A stretch of DNA of 64,000 nt from JALOAT01 sp041687015 (lineage in GTDB: Bacteria; Pseudomonadota; Gammaproteobacteria; Thiohalomonadales; Thiohalomonadaceae): contig JAWLCT010000003.1 in the NCBI GenBank assembly GCA_041687015.1, positions 61,763-125,762 of the forward strand. The letters run 5' to 3'. Positions 60,576-64,000 of the stretch are shown here, one piece after another; within the stretch, counting starts at the first letter, position 1; every line of letters starts with the position of its first letter. Both the position numbers and the translations under genes were made by a program. Below the pieces are notes generated by a model. It searched no databases. It worked only from the letters and a program-made list of their open reading frames with translations, and had not been told where the DNA came from.

Positions 60576-61505
60576 ATGCGATACAAACTCGGTGTCCCGG
60601 TAGTGTGTCTGGCGCTGGCCCCGGGCTTGTCGTCCGCCTGTGCCCTGAGCCTGGAGCTGCCGGGCACCTTGCACTGGCGAGGCGAACTGAGCCGCGGTTA
60701 TGACGCCTTCGCCAGCGCGCGCCATCTGGAGCCGTTACCTGTCACGGTGCAGCATCGCGGCAGTGCCTGCGACTACGCAGTGACCTTTACGGCGGAAGAG
60801 ATGTCCGCGGCGTTGCGCCAGGGCAGCGCCGAACTCGGCTACCAGGTCTTGAGCGGCCCCTCGGCCGGCCGCTCCCTGGTGCAGATCAACGGCATGGATG
60901 CGCAGACGGCCGTGCTGCAAAGCCGCTTTCCGCACCAGAACGAACTGGAACGACCCAATACCGCGGAACACGTGACCTACGTGACAGTTGCGCCCGGGCA
61001 GGTCGTACGCGGGGGATGGTACGCCGGGCGTCTCGCCGTGCGCCTGTTCGAACGCAAGTCCAATGGCCATGCCGTACTGAAGGATCAGCGCAGCATCGAC
61101 CTGAGTGCCTTTGTGGTGCCGCGCATCGATACGGTGGTGGGTGGCGGCGAGTTCGGGACCGGCAGCAGGCACGCCTGGTTGCATCTCGGCAAACTCCAAG
61201 CCGATGTGGAGGCTGGCGGCAGTGTGGACTTCCGCGTTCGCAGCAACATGCACTACGGATTCTCGTTGCGCTCGGCCAACCGCGGCCGGCTGCGTCACGA
61301 AAAAGGTCTTCAGGGCGTTCCGTACCGGGTGCGCATCAACGGTCACCCGACACGCGTCGAGGACGACATCAACGCCCTGGGCGGGCCCACCGATGTCAAC
61401 GGCGATGCGTATACGCTGGACGTTTCCGTCTTGCCGCCGCCCCGGGCGCTGCTGGCGGGCACTTATCGTGACGTACTGACGGTCACCTTCACCACGCTGG
61501 AATGA
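60576..61505 (+). CDS. Two-domain pilus tip subunit, spore-coat-U type
   Basis: A 309-residue secreted protein with a signal peptide (about 1-25) and strong ribosome-binding site AGGAGAGGAAGAC. It appears to have two domains: an N-terminal one with paired cysteine (RGSACDYAVTFTAEEM) and a C-terminal spore-coat-U-like domain ending in AGTYRDVLTVTFTTLE, the donor-strand-complemented fold. This matches two-domain tip adhesins such as CsuE, in which the N-terminal domain contacts surfaces. It is encoded 69 bases after the usher, on the same strand. It is cysteine-poor in the second domain compared with the pilins. Confidence 0.75.
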   Translation: MRYKLGVPVVCLALAPGLSSACALSLELPGTLHWRGELSRGYDAFASARHLEPLPVTVQHRGSACDYAVTFTAEEMSAALRQGSAELGYQVLSGPSAGRSLVQINGMDAQTAVLQSRFPHQNELERPNTAEHVTYVTVAPGQVVRGGWYAGRLAVRLFERKSNGHAVLKDQRSIDLSAFVVPRIDTVVGGGEFGTGSRHAWLHLGKLQADVEAGGSVDFRVRSNMHYGFSLRSANRGRLRHEKGLQGVPYRVRINGHPTRVEDDINALGGPTDVNGDAYTLDVSVLPPPRALLAGTYRDVLTVTFTTLE

Positions 61506-61543
61506 GGCACCACATGCGCCAGGCAATGCGCACCCCCTCCCGC

Positions 61544-61805
61544 GGGGCTGTCTTTTGGTGACATCTGTAGAGAGACAGGGGCCTGGAAAAATGCACGAAC
61601 AGGCTGCTGCAAATAGATTCGCTTCTTCTCCCTCCGGGAGAAGGACAGGATGAGGGGATCAGGCGATCAAATCGATCCCCTCACACCAGCTCTCGGTAAC
61701 TGCTCCATGCCTTGCTCACCTCGCGCTTCCATGCGCTCGTCTCCCGGAGGGAGAGGGGGCAAGAAGGGCCGGCTACAACGGCGAATTGTGACCAAGAGAC
61801 AGCCC
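61544..61805. repeat. Palindrome-rich element with imperfect terminal inverted repeats
   Basis: The ends 61545-61563 and 61787-61805 are inverted repeats matching at 17 of 19 bases. Inside are three further palindromes: CTTCTCCC-N3-GGGAGAAG (61625-61643), TGAGGGGATC-N13-GATCCCCTCA (61651-61683) and TCTCCC-N3-GGGAGA (61740-61754). The 9-mer AATAGATTC occurs directly repeated at 61612-61620 and 61842-61850. No ORF is present. The features fit a REP/BIME cluster or a small non-autonomous element (MITE). It fills the gap between the convergent pilus operons and may also stop transcription from both sides. Confidence 0.6.
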
Positions 61806-61848
61806 TCCGGGCGAGGGTAGGGGGAAAAACACCTGCAGGCGAATAGAT

Positions 61849-62589
61849 TCAGTCGCTCAGCCCCAGGTAACGGGTGCGCAGGTTGGCAGCGACAGGGGGG
61901 GTCTTGAGTTCCTCAGGCCAGGGCAGGTTCACCAGCCGCGTGCCGCCGGGAAAGATATTTTGCCCCGCGAGAGGAGCGACCTGTTCGCCGGCCAGCAGCA
62001 GGCTCGCCCCATCGCCACGCTGCAGTTCCAGTTCGGGCTGCTCCAGGATGCCACGCTGTCGGCCATGATTGCGCAACGTCACCTGCAGTTGCCTGCCGGT
62101 TTCGCTTTCCTGCACGGCCAATGCTTCGACCTGCACGTCGGGTCTGGCGCCCGGCGGCGTCACATACAGGCTGATCTCGTAGTTGTAGTTCACCTCGATC
62201 ATGGCGCCTTCCGAGTCCTTGTCGAGGTTCACCGGCACTTGCGTGGCGAGCAGTCGGAACGCCGCTTCGTGGGCCAAGTCAGGGTCACCCAGCCATTGCA
62301 CCCGTACGGTCTGACTCTGGTTGGGCATCAGGATGAGTTGGGGTGGCACGATGAGGAAGTTGTCGGGCTCGGGCGCGCGGTGTTCCTTCCCGTGGGCATC
62401 CAGGCTGCGCTGGACGATCTCCAGTTCCAGCGCCACCGGCGTGGCGTGGGGGTTGGTGGCGGTAAAGCTGACGCTGGAGCCGGGGCCCATCGGGGTCAGC
62501 TGGGCATGGATGGGCGTGAACTGATAGGCGCCTACCGGGCCACTGATGAACAGGCCGACAGTCAGGGTGGCAAGTATCCGTCTGAACAT
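61849..62589 (-). CDS. Periplasmic pilus chaperone, PapD-like
   Basis: A 246-residue protein with a signal peptide (MFRRILATLTVGLFISGPVG) and two immunoglobulin-like domains. The first shows SVSFTATNPHATPVALELEI and the G1-type strand LILMPNQSQTVRVQWLG typical of usher-pathway chaperones; VRNHGRQRG-like TLRNHGRQRGILEQPELEL belongs to the second. It folds pilins by donor-strand complementation and delivers them to the usher. GAAGGAACGAGAG precedes ATG 62589. It is the last gene of the minus-strand pilin-pilin-chaperone operon and converges on the tip-subunit gene. Confidence 0.87.
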   Translation of the reverse strand: MFRRILATLTVGLFISGPVGAYQFTPIHAQLTPMGPGSSVSFTATNPHATPVALELEIVQRSLDAHGKEHRAPEPDNFLIVPPQLILMPNQSQTVRVQWLGDPDLAHEAAFRLLATQVPVNLDKDSEGAMIEVNYNYEISLYVTPPGARPDVQVEALAVQESETGRQLQVTLRNHGRQRGILEQPELELQRGDGASLLLAGEQVAPLAGQNIFPGGTRLVNLPWPEELKTPPVAANLRTRYLGLSD

Positions 62590-62687
62590 CTCTCGTTCCT
62601 TCTCCAGTGTGTGAAATCCGCGGCGACCAGACGACGAAAGGCCGCCACCCGGGAAAGGTGGCGGCCGATGCGTTTGCGGTGTCTTGT

Positions 62688-63188
62688 TTACAGATTAGAC
62701 GCCAGCGTGACCGTGACGGTCTCTTCATAGGTACCGGCCACCACGTCATTGGTGCCCGGGACGGCCAGTTCCAGGGCGCCGGTGCCGGTCTTGGTGTTGC
62801 CGATCAGCGAGGCGTAATCGGTCACCGTGTCCAGATTGACGTCGCGGCTGGACGGGTTGATGCCCAGATCGGTGCCGTTGAATCGCAGCACGTAACCGAT
62901 GCCGATGCTGTTGTCGGCGCTATGCTGCAGTTGCCCGTTGAGTGCCGAGAGGCTCAGGGTGTAGGGCGCGTTGCAGCCGTAATTGAAGCTGACAGGTCCC
63001 GCATTGTAGGTCATGCCCGGGGTGAGGGTGCCGGTGATGGGACCATAGTTCCCCGCGTACTGCAGTTCGCAGATGGCGTCCACGTCCACCGAAGCGCTGA
63101 CCGTGATCTGCTCCGAATCGTTTTGCGGGGCGGCAAAGGCGCTACCGGCGAGCAACAGGGCGGAGCCAAAGATTCCAAACTTGTTCAT
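62688..63188 (-). CDS. Spore-coat-U-type pilin subunit
   Basis: A 166-residue secreted subunit with a signal peptide ending FAA (MNKFGIFGSALLLAGSAFAA). The spore coat U domain shows VDAICELQYAGNYGPITGTL, VSFNYGCNAPYTLSLSALNG with the second cysteine, and the C-terminal strand AGTYEETVTVTLASNL. The disulphide pair and final alternating strand are typical of archaic pilins. AAGGAGAGTACCC precedes the start. It is about 99 bases ahead of the chaperone gene and shares its overall pattern with the next pilin, pointing to duplication. Confidence 0.85.
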   Translation of the reverse strand: MNKFGIFGSALLLAGSAFAAPQNDSEQITVSASVDVDAICELQYAGNYGPITGTLTPGMTYNAGPVSFNYGCNAPYTLSLSALNGQLQHSADNSIGIGYVLRFNGTDLGINPSSRDVNLDTVTDYASLIGNTKTGTGALELAVPGTNDVVAGTYEETVTVTLASNL

Positions 63189-63242
63189 GGGTACTCTCCT
63201 TGTGGTGATGCGTTGGTTGGAAACAGGTGATCGGCGTGGGTG

Positions 63243-63746
63243 TCAAAGCCGTGACGACAGGGTGATGATGAACTGCTCTTCATACCTGCCGGCGACAATG
63301 TCTTCGGCGCCCGGTGTCGACACCGACACGGAACCGATGTGGGACTGCAGGGGCATCAGCGATTGATAGCTGGATACACTGGTCAGGGTGGCGCGCTTCA
63401 TATAGTCCAGCGTCACCGGCTGCCCGTCGAAACGCAGGGTGTACTCGATGCCAATGTCCTGCCCGTTGGCCGCCGCCGAAATGTTCTTCAGCTTGCCGAA
63501 GGCGGCCAGCACGTTGAGCTCGTAAGGCGCGTTACAGCCGTACTGGAAGTTTTGACTGACCTCATAGGTGCTGCCGCTTGCCAGCGTGCCGCGCACCGTC
63601 GGGGCGATACCCTCCGGAATCAGGCTGCAGATGGCGTCCACATCCGCCTCCAGGCTCACCTGGAAGGCGTCGGAGGCGTTCTGCGGCCCGGCAGACAAGG
63701 GCAAACTGAACAGCATGGGGAGCCCGAAGGCGAGATAGCGTTTCAT
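63243..63746 (-). CDS. Spore-coat-U-type pilin subunit, paralogue
   Basis: A 167-residue subunit with signal peptide MKRYLAFGLPMLFSLPLSAG. The mature part has VDAICSLIPEGIAPTVRGTL, NFQYGCNAPYELNVLAAFGK and a final AGRYEEQFIITLSSRL. It aligns along its length with the pilin at 62688-63188, including the cysteine pair, and one may be the major and the other a minor or adaptor subunit. The start at 63746 is preceded by CAGGGAACGTC. It is the first gene of the minus-strand operon; an upstream in-frame ATG at 63809 would spoil the signal peptide. Confidence 0.83.
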   Translation of the reverse strand: MKRYLAFGLPMLFSLPLSAGPQNASDAFQVSLEADVDAICSLIPEGIAPTVRGTLASGSTYEVSQNFQYGCNAPYELNVLAAFGKLKNISAAANGQDIGIEYTLRFDGQPVTLDYMKRATLTSVSSYQSLMPLQSHIGSVSVSTPGAEDIVAGRYEEQFIITLSSRL

Positions 63747-63920
63747 ATGACGTTCCCTGTCGCGTAACCGGTCTTGGTTGTCGTGTGCTGAGGAGTCTAG
63801 AAACGCCAAACAAGGCGCGCCTCACCCGAAAGGGTGACAAATGCATGTGGTTGGGCGCGAGGGCAATGCAGGCGCACGGTACGCAGTACCGGTCTGGCGC
63901 TTGGAGGGACCTACAACGAA

Positions 63921-63949
63921 AAAAGGGTTACCGAACCGGTAACCCTTTA
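63921..63949 (-). terminator. Rho-independent terminator of the tRNA gene
   Basis: A perfect 12-base stem (63922-63933 with 63937-63948) has loop AAC on the plus strand and is followed on the minus strand by six T. It lies just after the tRNA 3' end, so it terminates tRNA transcription. Confidence 0.88.
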
Positions 63950-63952
63950 AGA

Positions 63953-64000
63953 TGGTGGGCGCGACAGGGATTGAACCTGTGACCCCATCCGTGTGAAGGA
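63953..64000 (-). tRNA. tRNA-Val(CAC), 3' part
   Basis: On the minus strand the window ends with the 3' half of a tRNA: anticodon loop TTCACAC flanked by TCC/GGA stem bases, the T-arm ACAGG-TTCAATC-CCTGT, acceptor strand CGCGCCC, discriminator A and encoded CCA (63953-63955). Reading T33 then CAC then A37 gives valine anticodon CAC. The 5' half lies beyond the window. Confidence 0.85.

Noticed and set aside
61625..61754. CRISPR array in the palindrome-rich region
   Set aside because: The repeats are palindromes of different sequence and spacing rather than identical direct repeats with unique spacers.

Overview
The window looks like chromosomal DNA of a GC-rich, aerobic Gram-negative proteobacterium, most likely a gammaproteobacterium or close relative. 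The signs are an exosortase-A (XrtA/PEP-CTERM) type exopolysaccharide locus, an aa3-type cytochrome oxidase operon whose subunit II carries a fused cytochrome c domain, a Tat-exported molybdo-hydroxylase, and an archaic (spore-coat-U type) chaperone-usher pilus. This is judged from protein families only; no rRNA or taxonomic marker is present.

Region 1 (1-16.1 kb): exopolysaccharide synthesis and modification. It opens in the C-terminus of an XrtA-type polysaccharide deacetylase, followed by VanZ-like, FemAB-like, AsnB-like amidotransferase, acyl carrier protein, AMP-forming acyl ligase and a NadE-like amide synthetase in one overlapping run. Then come a Wzx-type flippase, a second acyltransferase-like protein, an alpha-toroid protein, two GT4 glycosyltransferases, a DegT-type protein, UDP-GlcNAc 2-epimerase and UDP-glucose 4-epimerase. 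The AsnB/ACP/ligase/NadE set reads as a module that activates a carboxylic acid and makes an amide for decorating the polysaccharide.

Region 2 (16.1-23 kb): a minus-strand IorA/IorB-type molybdenum hydroxylase operon with XdhC and a MocA-like cofactor cytidylyltransferase. It is followed by a decayed gene and by heme A synthase, which stands apart from the oxidase operon.

Region 3 (23-28.2 kb): a run of three response regulators and two histidine kinases. The central regulator has an HD-GYP domain whose metal-binding residues are substituted.

Region 4 (28.3-42.9 kb): membrane proteins and a tightly coupled metabolic operon (ThDP enzyme, mandelate-racemase-type enolase, FAD/FeS 2-hydroxyacid dehydrogenase) ending in a homologue of the Anabaena sensory rhodopsin transducer without any rhodopsin. 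A PAS kinase, an antiporter, a short-chain dehydrogenase, a GH15 glucanase/trehalase and small membrane proteins follow.

Region 5 (43-49.7 kb): the cytochrome oxidase operon ctaC-ctaD-small protein-ctaG-ctaE, an oppositely oriented DUF2909 gene, then SURF1-CxxxC protein-ctaB.

Region 6 (49.9-56.6 kb): an inositol-1-phosphate synthase operon with an unusual glycosidase-like protein whose barrel halves appear in swapped order, a histidine phosphatase and a methyltransferase; then a CNNM/CorC-type protein, a GT9 glycosyltransferase and another methyltransferase.

Region 7 (56.6-64 kb): a structured leader with a 29-residue ORF, a LuxR-type regulator with a cysteine cluster, and the usher and tip subunit on the plus strand. 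These converge on chaperone and two pilins on the minus strand, with a palindrome-rich element at the junction. The window ends in a tRNA-Val(CAC) with its terminator.
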